Source: Balneolaceae bacterium UBA2956 (lineage in GTDB: Bacteria > Bacteroidota > Rhodothermia > Balneolales > Balneolaceae). From it: a stretch of DNA of 58,772 nucleotides. The stretch spans positions 1-58,772 of the forward strand of contig DEBM01000054.1 in the NCBI GenBank assembly GCA_002348545.1. The letters are read 5' to 3'. Shown here one piece after another: positions 17,828 to 26,651 of this stretch. The notes under the pieces are model-generated. The model was given only the letters and a program-made list of their open reading frames with translations. It had not been told where the DNA came from and made no database searches. The first letter of the stretch is position 1. The number at the start of each line of letters is the position of its first letter. Position numbers and translations under genes: made by a program.

Positions 17828-19741
17828 ATGAATATTTTAGGTATATCTGCATTTTATCACGATTCGGCTGCTGTATTTTTGGAGGATGGGGCCATTATAG
17901 CCGCCGCCCAAGAAGAGCGTTTCACCCGAAAGAAACAAGACGCAGGCTTCCCTAGCAATGCTATACAATATGTACTTGGTGAATCGGGGTACTCATTGCA
18001 GCAAGTTGATGTCATTGTCTTTTACGATAAACCCTTTCTAAAACTAGAACGAATTTTAGAAAGTTATCTCTCCTATGCTCCACGCGGTATTTGCTCCTTT
18101 ATAGCAGCAATGCCGGTATGGTTAAAAGAAAAGATGTTCCTCAAGCGAATGATCCGGCAGTCATTGACAGAAATGGGCTTTGAAGGGGTCAAAAAAATAC
18201 CTTTACTTTTCCCCGAGCATCATCTTTCGCATGCAGCGAGTGCGTTTTACCCATCGCCCTTCGAAGAAGCTGCCATATTAACGATTGATGGAGTGGGAGA
18301 GTGGGCTACGGCATCGATTAGTAAAGGATCTGGGACTCAAATTACGCTCATCAAAGAACTGAACTTTCCACATTCACTGGGGCTCTTATATTCTGCCTTC
18401 ACTTATTTTTTAGGTTTTAAAGTTAATTCAGGTGAGTATAAGTTAATGGGTCTGGCTCCGTATGGAGTTTCTGGAAGCACCCGCGTGAAGAAGTTTAAAG
18501 AGATCATTTATACACGGTTGATCAAATTCTATGAGGATGGCTCATTGTGGCTGAATGAATCATATTTTAGTTATACTACTGGTCTTAGGATGGTTCCAGA
18601 TAAAAAATGGGAAACTTTATTTGGATTCCCACGGCGCAATGACGAACGAGATTTACGTCCTGAGCAAGCAGATTTGGCTCTTGCCATACAGGAAGTTACG
18701 CAAGAAGTGGTCATTAAAATGGCCGGGCATGCCCGAGAGCTTACGGGGTCAGACTATTTGTGTATGGCGGGTGGTGTTGCTCTTAATTGTGTGGCCAATG
18801 GTCAGCTCCAACGTGAAAATATTTTTAGTGATATTTATATTCAACCTGCTTCCGGTGATGCAGGAGGGGCTTTGGGAGCTGCATTAGCTGCCTATTATCT
18901 GAGTTTTGAGGGTAATCGTCGACCAAAGACGGACTCTGTGAAGCCACACCTTTGCGGAAGCACGAGGAACTCTGAGACAGCGACTTTCCCGAGTTTAGTT
19001 ATGGATGAAATGCAGGGGTCGTATCTTGGTCCTTCCTACAATAAGGAATCCATAAGAAAAGCCTTAAAGCCGTATGCTGGAGTCTATACTGAATACACTC
19101 GTCCTGTCCTTTACGAAGTAGTTGCTGGGCATATAAAAGACGGTGCTGTAGTTGGTTGGTTCCAGGGTCGCATGGAGTTTGGACCCCGAGCCTTGGGTGC
19201 TCGAAGTATTATTGCCGATCCGAGGCAGAGTGATATGCAAATAAAATTAAACTTGAAGATAAAATATCGGGAATCCTTTCGTCCTTTTGCACCTTCGGTA
19301 CTTTGGGAGGATGCGCAAGAATATTTTGGCTTAAAACACCCCTCACCCTATATGTTACAGGTGTACCCAGTCTCCGAAGAGCATCGAAATGAGCTTCCTG
19401 CAGGCTTCGATTCTTTTGATTTACGTGACAAATTGGCGGTTGAACGTTCGGATGTTCCGGCGATTACTCATATTGATTTTTCGGCGAGAGTACAGACCGT
19501 TCATCCAGAGTTTAATGCTGATTATACATCTCTTTTACAGGCATTTAAAAACAAAACTGGCCTTGGAATGTTGATAAATACCTCTTTCAATGTTAGGGGT
19601 GAACCCATTGTTTGTAGCCCGGCCGATGCTTATGAATGTTTTATGGATACGGAAATGGATGTTTTGGTGCTTGATGAGTATGTTCTACTTAAATCAGAGC
19701 AACCTAAGTGGGTAAAAAAACGAATATTTGAAAAAGATTAA
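17828..19741 (+). CDS. Carbamoyltransferase (NodU/CmcH/HypF-like)
   Basis: The 637-aa protein transfers a carbamoyl group from carbamoyl phosphate through a carbamoyl-adenylate intermediate. The N-terminal ASKHA-like YrdC-associated domain starts with LGISAFYHDSAAVFLEDG. It shows QEERFTRKKQD, metal-binding histidines in HHLSHAASAF (131-140), TIDGVGEWATAS and LALNCVANG-type sequence (VALNCVANG). The C-terminal domain includes FQGRMEFGPRALGARSII and INTSFNVRGEPI. The acceptor substrate is unknown. The two genes that follow encode a DUF5989 micro-protein and an SxtJ-like protein, forming a known three-gene arrangement. No biosynthetic cluster surrounds it here. Confidence 0.93.
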   Translation: MNILGISAFYHDSAAVFLEDGAIIAAAQEERFTRKKQDAGFPSNAIQYVLGESGYSLQQVDVIVFYDKPFLKLERILESYLSYAPRGICSFIAAMPVWLKEKMFLKRMIRQSLTEMGFEGVKKIPLLFPEHHLSHAASAFYPSPFEEAAILTIDGVGEWATASISKGSGTQITLIKELNFPHSLGLLYSAFTYFLGFKVNSGEYKLMGLAPYGVSGSTRVKKFKEIIYTRLIKFYEDGSLWLNESYFSYTTGLRMVPDKKWETLFGFPRRNDERDLRPEQADLALAIQEVTQEVVIKMAGHARELTGSDYLCMAGGVALNCVANGQLQRENIFSDIYIQPASGDAGGALGAALAAYYLSFEGNRRPKTDSVKPHLCGSTRNSETATFPSLVMDEMQGSYLGPSYNKESIRKALKPYAGVYTEYTRPVLYEVVAGHIKDGAVVGWFQGRMEFGPRALGARSIIADPRQSDMQIKLNLKIKYRESFRPFAPSVLWEDAQEYFGLKHPSPYMLQVYPVSEEHRNELPAGFDSFDLRDKLAVERSDVPAITHIDFSARVQTVHPEFNADYTSLLQAFKNKTGLGMLINTSFNVRGEPIVCSPADAYECFMDTEMDVLVLDEYVLLKSEQPKWVKKRIFEKD

Positions 19742-19762
19742 GCTAAATTAAACACACATTAC

Positions 19763-19912
19763 ATGGAATTATTAAAAGATTTATGGGGATTTATGAAGGA
19801 GCGTAAGAAGATTTGGTTAGCTCCTGTGATTGTAGTATTGGTGCTTTTAGGAGCCTTGATTGTTATTGGGGGAGGCTCATCGATTGCTCCATTTATATAT
19901 ACATTATTCTAG
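19763..19912 (+). CDS. DUF5989-type membrane micro-protein (49 aa)
   Basis: This very short gene begins MELLKDLWGFMKERKK. One membrane segment runs from about residue 17 to 38 (IWLAPVIVVLVLLGALIVI), and the protein ends with GGGSSIAPFIYTLF. I recognise the family as DUF5989, whose members sit next to carbamoyltransferases and SxtJ proteins. It starts 21 bases after the carbamoyltransferase stop and ends 12 bases before the SxtJ-like gene. Nothing is known of its activity; a structural or anchoring role for the carbamoyltransferase is inference. Confidence 0.85.
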   Translation: MELLKDLWGFMKERKKIWLAPVIVVLVLLGALIVIGGGSSIAPFIYTLF

Positions 19913-19924
19913 GGTAAGGTAAAC

Positions 19925-20311
19925 TTGACTCAAAAAAACTTCAAAGAGTTACAGGACGATCCAATGACCTCTAAAACTCAGCTAGTCATGGTGGTGGGAT
20001 TTTGGATCATAGCCTGGTTTTTAGAACTCCAGTTGTTAGAATTTGGGGCCATCGGGCTGGGTGGATTATTCATCGTGCTTCCCAGTGTAGGAATTCGGGT
20101 AGTATGGCTTTGGTACCGGCTCGCTTTTGTTCTTAGTTTGATTGTTAATCCAGTAGTATTAGGTGCAGTGTATTGGCTTTTTATTAGTCCTATAGCGTTA
20201 TTATTTAGGCTTTTTGGAAATGATCCCCTTCAGAAAAAGCCACCTTTGCAAACCAACTACCAGATACGAAACAAAACCTATGAAGCTAAGGATTTAAAAT
20301 TTCCTTGGTAG
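19925..20311 (+). CDS. SxtJ-like membrane protein
   Basis: The 128-aa protein has two long hydrophobic regions: about residues 20-50 (VMVVGFWIIAWFLELQLLEFGAIGL, read in parts) and 62-92. A short, polar, basic tail ends in AKDLKFPW. The pattern and position match SxtJ, a small membrane protein encoded next to carbamoyltransferases. I chose the TTG at 19925 because AAGGT lies just upstream; an ATG at 19964 (MTSKTQ) is possible. The gene order carbamoyltransferase, DUF5989, SxtJ supports the call. Confidence 0.7.
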   Translation: MTQKNFKELQDDPMTSKTQLVMVVGFWIIAWFLELQLLEFGAIGLGGLFIVLPSVGIRVVWLWYRLAFVLSLIVNPVVLGAVYWLFISPIALLFRLFGNDPLQKKPPLQTNYQIRNKTYEAKDLKFPW

Positions 20312-20346
20312 TACGGCAGTGGGCGTGTGGAACCTTTGACGGATGC

Positions 20347-20838
20347 TTACACCATTTGTAAGCTCGCCGCATTCACACAGTAGCGAAGGCCAGTGGGTGC
20401 AGGACCATCTGGAAAAACATGACCTAGGTGGGCATCGCAGCAATTACACACGATTTCGACGCGCATCATCCCGTGGGAAGAATCTGCATGGTAGCCAACC
20501 ACACTGTCTTCGACTGGTTGGGTAAAAGAGGGCCAGCCCGAATGGCTTTCGAATTTTTCGCTGGCATCAAATAATTGGGTTTGGCAGCAGGCGCACGCAT
20601 AAAGCCCTGGCACAAATTTGCTGCAGAGTTCACTCGACCAAGGCCGCTCAGTGCCTTTCATCCGTGTAATAGCATAAACTTCCTCACCTAGAGTCGCTTT
20701 CCACTCTTCTTGGGATTTCTCTATACGCTTTGGGGGTGCAGGATTACCATTTATGGCGCGATATTTTACTTCTTTCCAGGTCATTATTTCTGCAGTGGAC
20801 ATGATAGGCTGGTTTTTAAACGTCGGTTGGTCTTGCAA
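20347..20838 (-). CDS. msrB: Peptide methionine-R-sulfoxide reductase MsrB
   Basis: It reduces methionine-R-sulfoxide in proteins. The 163-aa protein shows the two zinc CxxC pairs (CACCQ and CNCCDAH), the substrate segment SHSGWPSFTQP, GHVFPDGPAPTGLRYCVNAASL and the catalytic cysteine in RYCVN. The ATG at 20838 overlaps the end of the glmM-fusion gene by 23 bases; a later ATG at 20802 (MSTAEIMTW) avoids the overlap and fits the family start better. It is the last gene of the run that starts at the adenosyltransferase. Confidence 0.93.
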   Translation of the reverse strand: MQDQPTFKNQPIMSTAEIMTWKEVKYRAINGNPAPPKRIEKSQEEWKATLGEEVYAITRMKGTERPWSSELCSKFVPGLYACACCQTQLFDASEKFESHSGWPSFTQPVEDSVVGYHADSSHGMMRVEIVCNCCDAHLGHVFPDGPAPTGLRYCVNAASLQMV

Positions 20839-23137
20839 TCATTATGCCGGTATACTTAGATGCTGGGCGTAAAAAATATGACAAAGGCTCTTTGGAAACC
20901 TCAACCTTTTGATTGGATTGAGAGGCATGCATGAGATGAAATTTTCCCTGAACATGTACAACAACACCTACATGTGAGACGTCGAGTCCGGAAATATCGG
21001 TGGTAAAGCCTACTATATCCCCCTCCTTAAGCTGAGCTTCCGTCATCGCATATTCTTCCTTTGGGATGTAGGAATAGTTTTTATCAGATAATTCTTGTTC
21101 AATTTGTTGTATCTGTTTCACATAGTCTGGGTTATTGGCTAGATGCTTGTATGCATTGGGGTTTTGGGACATAAATCCAAGTTGGTTGGGATAAGGTATA
21201 CCGAATTGATCAGTAGGTGTTTGAACCAAGTCATTTTCAGCATTATCATATATCCATTCACTAAAGTAATGAAGCCTACTCGTATAAGCGCCCCGCTTGC
21301 CATCTCTATATCGAATGGCCTCTAACTCTTTTGCATAATGTTCAAAGCTTTGAGTTTCAGACTTTAAGGTTCTTGACAAAGCAAGTAGGTGTTCGGCATA
21401 GGTGGTGCAATCGAGTTCCCGTAAATTAATGATAAGCTGTTCTTGATCTGTGACCTCCAAGGCATGGGCCACATAGGGTTGTCCTTCGAAAAAACGCCCA
21501 ATCTTAGGGATGAGCTTTGCTATAGTCTCATCTTTATTTGGACTAAATTGCTTCATTACCTCATGAAAAATAGCCATATCCTGCTCATTGTATACCCAAT
21601 CATGTTGTTGCTCATTCCCACTGGTTGATGTCTCCGTGGCTGCATTGTAGTAAGCTGAGTTTGAAGTGGACAGTTGGTCACTTTTTTCCGAAGAATATGC
21701 ACTCGAGCCTGCCGGTACTGTCTCATGGTCTTTTAGAGTGCATGATAGGTCAACAAATGCCCATAAAACCAACAAAATAAGACTAAAGTTAGATGCGATT
21801 TGATCTTTAATTCGCTTGGCAAAGGCATGTGCTGCTTTCATACTAGGCCCTTCGGCATAAATCCGGACTATTGGTTCGGTGTTGGAAGGGCGGAGATGTA
21901 CCCAGCCTTCATCAAAATTGACTTTGACCCCATCCGTTGTATCGGGTGATAGACTTGCGTAATGATCTTCTATCATTTCCAACACCTCGGTTGCTTGAGC
22001 ACCCAAATCATTTAATTGAATTTTATTTTTACTCATGTGAAAGGTTGGCCAACTGTTCCGATATTCGGAGGAGCTAAGATCCCGTTCGGCGAGTAATTGG
22101 AGCATAATCGCAATACCAACCAGGGCATCTCGGCCATAATGTAAGTCCGGTAGGATAACGCCACCATTACCTTCCCCGCCTATTACGGCTCCAACTTCTT
22201 GCATTTTTTTTACCACATTTATCTCGCCAACGGCCGATCGGAAACATTTTTGTCCATACTTAGCAGCAACCTCATCACAAATCTGTGAAGAAGAAAGGTT
22301 AGTCGCAGATGGCCCCGGGTTTTTTGATAGTATAAAATCGAAGGCAGTTGCTTGGGTGTATTCTTCTCCGAATAAGCGACCTTTATCGTCAACCAAAGCA
22401 AGACGATCAGCATCGGGGTCGATTACCACCCCTAAGTCGGCCTGTTCGGTTTTGACTAATTTACAAATTTCATCTAAATGTTCAGGAAGTGGTTCAGGGT
22501 TATGAGGAAAATAGCCATTTGGCGAGCAATGAATAGCAGAAACAGTTACTCCAAGCCGCTCCAAGAGTTTGGGTATGGCATAGGAACCTGCTCCATTTAC
22601 TGCGTCTACTGCTACTTTGAAGCGTTTAGTGGAAATTTGATCGGCATGGATGAATGGGAGGGCTAAGATAGTATCAATATGGTAATCGAGTAAGGTATCA
22701 TCGACTACTTCTTCGCCTAAATGGAAGGCATCTACATAGGAAAATTCACCCTTATCAGTCAGATCCATAACTGCTCTGCCTTGTTCGGCATCTAAGAATT
22801 CACTTTTGCTGTTTAGTAGTTTAAGGGCATTCCATTCTCCGGGATTATGACTCGCTGAAATGATAATTCCGCCTTGGGCTTTATGTTTGAGTACACCCAT
22901 TGCAACAGTTGGGGTGGGGACGATACCCACACGAATTACGTCGCACCCCACACTTCGAAGAGTGGCGATTACAATGTCTTCACACAGCTTTCCAGAGATT
23001 CGAGAATCTCGACCTACAACTACCTTTCCACCCTTTAGCCAGCTCCCATACGCTGCGGAAAATCGACTTAGATTTTCTGGGGTTAGATCGGATCCAAAAA
23101 TGCCTCTTATACCCGAGACAGAAATCATTAATGCCAT
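20816..23137 (-). CDS. glmM: Phosphoglucosamine mutase GlmM fused in frame to a DUF1460 hydrolase domain
   Basis: Residues 1-450 are a complete phosphohexomutase of the GlmM type. Motifs are SGIRGIFGS, the phosphoserine loop SASHNPGEWNALK (Ser96), the Mg site DPDADR (240-245), GGEGNGGVI (320-327) and RPSNTEPIVRIYAEG (416-430). GlmM interconverts glucosamine-6-phosphate and glucosamine-1-phosphate for UDP-GlcNAc. The same frame continues into a hydrophobic segment (451-465, ending DLSC), a Ser/Thr-rich linker (470-510) and a DUF1460-like NlpC/P60-type domain. That domain has DCTTYAEHLLAL with Cys577 and GDIVGF...DVSHVGVVVH with His722. An ATG at 21841 (Met433), preceded by GAAGGGCC, could start a separate 341-aa secreted protein. 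Whether both are made is unknown. Confidence 0.85.
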   Translation of the reverse strand: MALMISVSGIRGIFGSDLTPENLSRFSAAYGSWLKGGKVVVGRDSRISGKLCEDIVIATLRSVGCDVIRVGIVPTPTVAMGVLKHKAQGGIIISASHNPGEWNALKLLNSKSEFLDAEQGRAVMDLTDKGEFSYVDAFHLGEEVVDDTLLDYHIDTILALPFIHADQISTKRFKVAVDAVNGAGSYAIPKLLERLGVTVSAIHCSPNGYFPHNPEPLPEHLDEICKLVKTEQADLGVVIDPDADRLALVDDKGRLFGEEYTQATAFDFILSKNPGPSATNLSSSQICDEVAAKYGQKCFRSAVGEINVVKKMQEVGAVIGGEGNGGVILPDLHYGRDALVGIAIMLQLLAERDLSSSEYRNSWPTFHMSKNKIQLNDLGAQATEVLEMIEDHYASLSPDTTDGVKVNFDEGWVHLRPSNTEPIVRIYAEGPSMKAAHAFAKRIKDQIASNFSLILLVLWAFVDLSCTLKDHETVPAGSSAYSSEKSDQLSTSNSAYYNAATETSTSGNEQQHDWVYNEQDMAIFHEVMKQFSPNKDETIAKLIPKIGRFFEGQPYVAHALEVTDQEQLIINLRELDCTTYAEHLLALSRTLKSETQSFEHYAKELEAIRYRDGKRGAYTSRLHYFSEWIYDNAENDLVQTPTDQFGIPYPNQLGFMSQNPNAYKHLANNPDYVKQIQQIEQELSDKNYSYIPKEEYAMTEAQLKEGDIVGFTTDISGLDVSHVGVVVHVQGKFHLMHASQSNQKVEVSKEPLSYFLRPASKYTGIMIARPTDV

Positions 23138-23149
23138 GCCATATATTTT

Positions 23150-25195
23150 TTAGTTCAAGGCCCGTTGTAGTTGTGCCTTCCATTGTTGTATTCCTGGAAA
23201 ATTAGGGTTTATTACGATCACTTCCTCAGCAATCTCCAGAGCTTGCCGATAATTTTTATTTAACCCGTAAGCTCCGGATAAATTGTAGAGCATCTGAGGG
23301 TCTCTTGGGGAAAGCAATCTAGATTCTAAAAGTAAGTTAATACCGTGCTGGAAGTCACCCTTTTGGACCATAATGGCTCCCAGCATTTTGGTGGTGTAGG
23401 CATCCTTGGGTTGAATGGAATAGGCCTGTTCTAGAAGAGATTCTGCGGCGTCAAAATTATTTTGATTCAACCGAACTCGAGCGGCGAACACATAGGGTGA
23501 ATCGTTCCAGGGTTGATTTCTAATAAGCCCCATGTATTCCAAGAATGCTTTCTCTTGTCGGTTGGTGCGTTCATACAATCCCCCTAGCTCTACTTTGGCC
23601 TCATCCCAGCTTTTAGAGGCATGAACCGCTAAAAAAGCAAGGGAGTCAGCCGGTCCAGTGGGCTTATATCCTTGTTGATAGGGCCGGGTGTTATTGGAGA
23701 GAACAAATGGAAAACCCTGTTTTAGAGTTCGCACGCGATGAAAGGCCACCCGGTAGTCAAAATCACTGAGGTACATGCGCCTTTCATAGTGTTTGAGTTC
23801 CTGCTGAATGAGGGTGTTGTCTATTTGACGGTCACTGCCTGGTTTATTTGTTGTGGATGTCTCGCTTGTGGCAGGAGTAGTAAGATGGTTCAACGTTCCA
23901 CTTTCTAGCATGGTCTGGGCAAAAATTGCCCCCATTAAGAAATACCCCTTGGCGTTGGGGTGAAGATGTTCAAGCATTAGTTCGTTGCCTATAATTCCAT
24001 TTGGACTATGCTCGACAAAGGTTTCATAGACGGGGACATAATGAACCTGCTCGTATGCTCTGGCTTTTTCACTTATGATTTGGTTAATCGACTCCGGTGC
24101 TCTGAATTTTAAACCGTCTAAATCTTTTGCATAAGCGAATTTATCTTGAGCGGTATTTGCATCCCCATTAGCCATTAGAGTTTGGCCTTCTTGAAAAATA
24201 CTTGAGGCTAGCGGTAAAGCTAGATCTTGTGCGTCAACGGCGTCTGGTACATCGACAAAGGGGGGCTGATCTTTGTAATTACTGGCCAAGCTGCCTAACC
24301 ATACAGGCACTCCCTGCTGGGTAAATGAGTCTAAAATTGCACTCAGGTTGCTATCAAATTGGTGCATGGCCAGTTGATGTTTTGGGCCATCCAAGGCAAT
24401 TGACCCGGAGTTAATTATGCGTTCCATCAGGGTGGCATTCGGATCTATTTCCTGGAGTCCGAATAGGGAAGCCGTCCATTTACCAGCGCCCACTATAGCA
24501 TTACGCAGCAGCAAAAAAGTTTTATACTGTTGAAGTTTAAGGTAGCCGCGAACAAACCATGGGAAGCCACCTAGATTCTCATTGGAGCCAACCCCTAAAG
24601 CCCCATAAAATTCATTGTGGCCAGCATATATGAGAATAGCATCGGGTTCCTGCTGGAGTATTTCAGCAACCTGATCGTATAGGGTATACGAGCTGATAGC
24701 GCTGATACCGACATTTACTACTTCTACCTGTTTATCGGGCATACGATCTTGCAGTATGTCTTTGACCACCCGAGAATAGGTACCATTAAAACCGTACGGA
24801 TAACCAGCTACAGATGAACCACCCATAGCAAACACACGGTATGTATCCGGGGTTTTTTCCTGCTTGAAAACATCTATTGAAGGGCTGGGGACGGTTTTGG
24901 TATAGAAGAAATAACGGGCTGCAAAATTTGGATTCGGCAAATAGTACTCATTATTACCGATTCCCGGATCGGAAAACAAGGCTAAGTCCCCCATATAATT
25001 ACCCCACCGGAGTCCGGTCTCTAGTAATAGAAAGAAAACAAGGGGGATAGCCGCTGTGATTCCATAAAAAAGAGCAATATGTTCTTTAGAACGGATAGGT
25101 TGCATTCCTGCAGCCTTAGATTTCCTATCTTTTGGTGATGAAGGAAGCTTCTTCTTTTTATTTATTTTTTTGGAATCCAAGGATTTTCTAGACAT
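23150..25195 (-). CDS. Membrane-anchored SGNH hydrolase with TPR repeats
   Basis: The 681-aa protein has a basic, Lys-rich N-terminus (1-39), one membrane anchor (about 40-59) and an SGNH/GDSL-type domain. Block I is MGGSSVAGYPYG (Ser127 or 128) and block III is YAGHNEFYGAL (about 194-204). The family's terminal His appears in EHLHPNAKGY near residue 405. The C-terminal third (about 500-681) contains tetratricopeptide repeats. Such proteins act as esterases or deacylases in the envelope. The substrate is unknown. The start at 25195 overlaps the adenosyltransferase by 34 bases; Met31 (25105) is an alternative start. Confidence 0.8.
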   Translation of the reverse strand: MSRKSLDSKKINKKKKLPSSPKDRKSKAAGMQPIRSKEHIALFYGITAAIPLVFFLLLETGLRWGNYMGDLALFSDPGIGNNEYYLPNPNFAARYFFYTKTVPSPSIDVFKQEKTPDTYRVFAMGGSSVAGYPYGFNGTYSRVVKDILQDRMPDKQVEVVNVGISAISSYTLYDQVAEILQQEPDAILIYAGHNEFYGALGVGSNENLGGFPWFVRGYLKLQQYKTFLLLRNAIVGAGKWTASLFGLQEIDPNATLMERIINSGSIALDGPKHQLAMHQFDSNLSAILDSFTQQGVPVWLGSLASNYKDQPPFVDVPDAVDAQDLALPLASSIFQEGQTLMANGDANTAQDKFAYAKDLDGLKFRAPESINQIISEKARAYEQVHYVPVYETFVEHSPNGIIGNELMLEHLHPNAKGYFLMGAIFAQTMLESGTLNHLTTPATSETSTTNKPGSDRQIDNTLIQQELKHYERRMYLSDFDYRVAFHRVRTLKQGFPFVLSNNTRPYQQGYKPTGPADSLAFLAVHASKSWDEAKVELGGLYERTNRQEKAFLEYMGLIRNQPWNDSPYVFAARVRLNQNNFDAAESLLEQAYSIQPKDAYTTKMLGAIMVQKGDFQHGINLLLESRLLSPRDPQMLYNLSGAYGLNKNYRQALEIAEEVIVINPNFPGIQQWKAQLQRALN

Positions 25196-25707
25196 CCACT
25201 TTGATGGTTCTCGTAGCGCGCCAATACAAACAAAAAGTCGCTTAGACGATTCAAGTATTGAATTACCACATCGTTAATATTTTCTTGATTGCTGCATACT
25301 ACAGCCAATCGTTCGGCTCGCCGACAAACCGTTCGAGCGTGATGCAGGGTTGCACCAGCCATACTTCCAGATGGTAAAATGAAATTCTTCAGGGGAGGAA
25401 GGCTTTCCTCCATGAAGTCAATTTTTTGTTCTAAATACTGCACTTCTTGTTCTGAGATTCGATCGATACGAGCATCTGAATGAAAAGGGGTAGCAAGGTC
25501 AGCCCCTAAAATGAACAATTGATGTTGCACATCGTTGATAACCTCACCTGTGAGTGCTTGGTGTTCATTGGCAATGGCCACTCCTAATATAGAATTAAGT
25601 TCATCAACGGTTCCGTAGGTTTCTATGCGGATGCTGTGTTTGGATACGCGATCTCCACCGAAGAGTGCGGTTTGACCTTTATCGCCTTGTTTGGTGTAAA
25701 TTTTCAT
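25162..25707 (-). CDS. PduO-type cob(I)alamin adenosyltransferase
   Basis: It transfers the adenosyl group of ATP to cob(I)alamin, making coenzyme B12. The 182-aa protein (from the ATG at 25707) begins MKIYTKQGDKGQTALFGGDRV, the ATP-binding segment of the PduO class. It contains VDELNSILG, GSMAGATLHHARTVCRRAER and YLNRLSDFLFVLARYEN, where the conserved Arg and Asn residues lie. The frame is open 34 codons further upstream (to 25809), but that stretch is hydrophobic and not family-like. It begins a minus-strand run with the SGNH-TPR, glmM-fusion and msrB genes; the link to B12 is not obvious. Confidence 0.93.
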   Translation of the reverse strand: MKIYTKQGDKGQTALFGGDRVSKHSIRIETYGTVDELNSILGVAIANEHQALTGEVINDVQHQLFILGADLATPFHSDARIDRISEQEVQYLEQKIDFMEESLPPLKNFILPSGSMAGATLHHARTVCRRAERLAVVCSNQENINDVVIQYLNRLSDFLFVLARYENHQSGCLENPWIPKK

Positions 25708-25831
25708 AGAAAAATGCTGAATGAATAGGTTTAATAGTACTAAAAAAATATCGGTGTTAACAATCTTGGATATATGGTATGTTTGAATTAAATAACCTGG
25801 ATCATTCAAACCAAAAAGATCGGTCGTTGCT

Positions 25832-26605
25832 ATGATTATCTATCTAATTGTTTTGTCCTTCGTATCTTCATCTTTTATGTCAACAATGGTGGAACCGGAA
25901 ACCTCTAAAGCACGTTCCTCTGAAGAACCAGATACTCCAATAGAACTTATTGGGCACATGGTCAAGCGATACGAGCAAGAATGGTATACCCATTTAACCT
26001 TTGATCAAAAGACCACTTTTTACACAGCCGATGGTCAAGTAGAGAGGGTACAGTGGTGGTATGAAGCGTTGGAAGCCCCTGGAGCACTTGCCATTCATTT
26101 TGATGAAAAAAATTCTGGTAATGGCATATTATTTAAAGACGGGGTGCAATACGGTTATGTCAACGGTCAGACCATCCAAGAAATGCCCAGAGTGCACGAT
26201 TTATTGGTATTGGGTTTTGACATTTACAAGCAAGCACCTGCCAAAAGTGTTGAACAGCTCCGTTCCGTTGGTTATGACATGACCAAAATATATGCCGACG
26301 AGTGGCAAGGTAAAGCGGTTTGGGTAGTTGGAGTAGATGCTCCCTCGGATAGTTTGGCTCAATTTTGGATTGAGCAAGAGCGCCTTTTATTCGTTCGTAG
26401 TTTAAAGCCAGGTAGGGCTGGAACCATGCAAGAAGTACAATTTAATAAGTACGAGCCTATAAAAGGGGGATGGGTAGCTCCTGAGGTTGTATTTAATATG
26501 AATGGGCAGCGAATGCTCTACGAAGAATATTTCAATATTCAGGTGCCAGCGACACTAGATTCGGCTATTTTTAACCCGGCCACATTTTTAGAGGCCAGCT
26601 GGTAG
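25832..26605 (+). CDS. Secreted protein with a LolA-like/outer-membrane lipoprotein-sorting fold (tentative)
   Basis: The 257-aa protein has an N-terminal hydrophobic signal (MIIYLIVLSFVSSSFM). A region of beta strands follows, with alternating aromatic and acidic residues such as TFYTADGQVERVQWW, QYGYVNGQTIQEM and EEYFNIQVPATLD. This repeating beta pattern is reminiscent of LolA/LppX-type domains, but I see no diagnostic motif. No cysteine lipobox is visible. It is transcribed away from the adenosyltransferase and towards the YigZ gene. Function unknown. Confidence 0.55.
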   Translation: MIIYLIVLSFVSSSFMSTMVEPETSKARSSEEPDTPIELIGHMVKRYEQEWYTHLTFDQKTTFYTADGQVERVQWWYEALEAPGALAIHFDEKNSGNGILFKDGVQYGYVNGQTIQEMPRVHDLLVLGFDIYKQAPAKSVEQLRSVGYDMTKIYADEWQGKAVWVVGVDAPSDSLAQFWIEQERLLFVRSLKPGRAGTMQEVQFNKYEPIKGGWVAPEVVFNMNGQRMLYEEYFNIQVPATLDSAIFNPATFLEASW

Positions 26606-26651
26606 GCTAGTTGGTTGAGTGGTTATATGAGTGCTTGGTGCCTAAACAAAA

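Noticed and set aside
25708..25809. N-terminal extension of the adenosyltransferase
   Set aside because: The family starts at MKIYTKQGDKG, and the extra residues are a hydrophobic, random-looking stretch.
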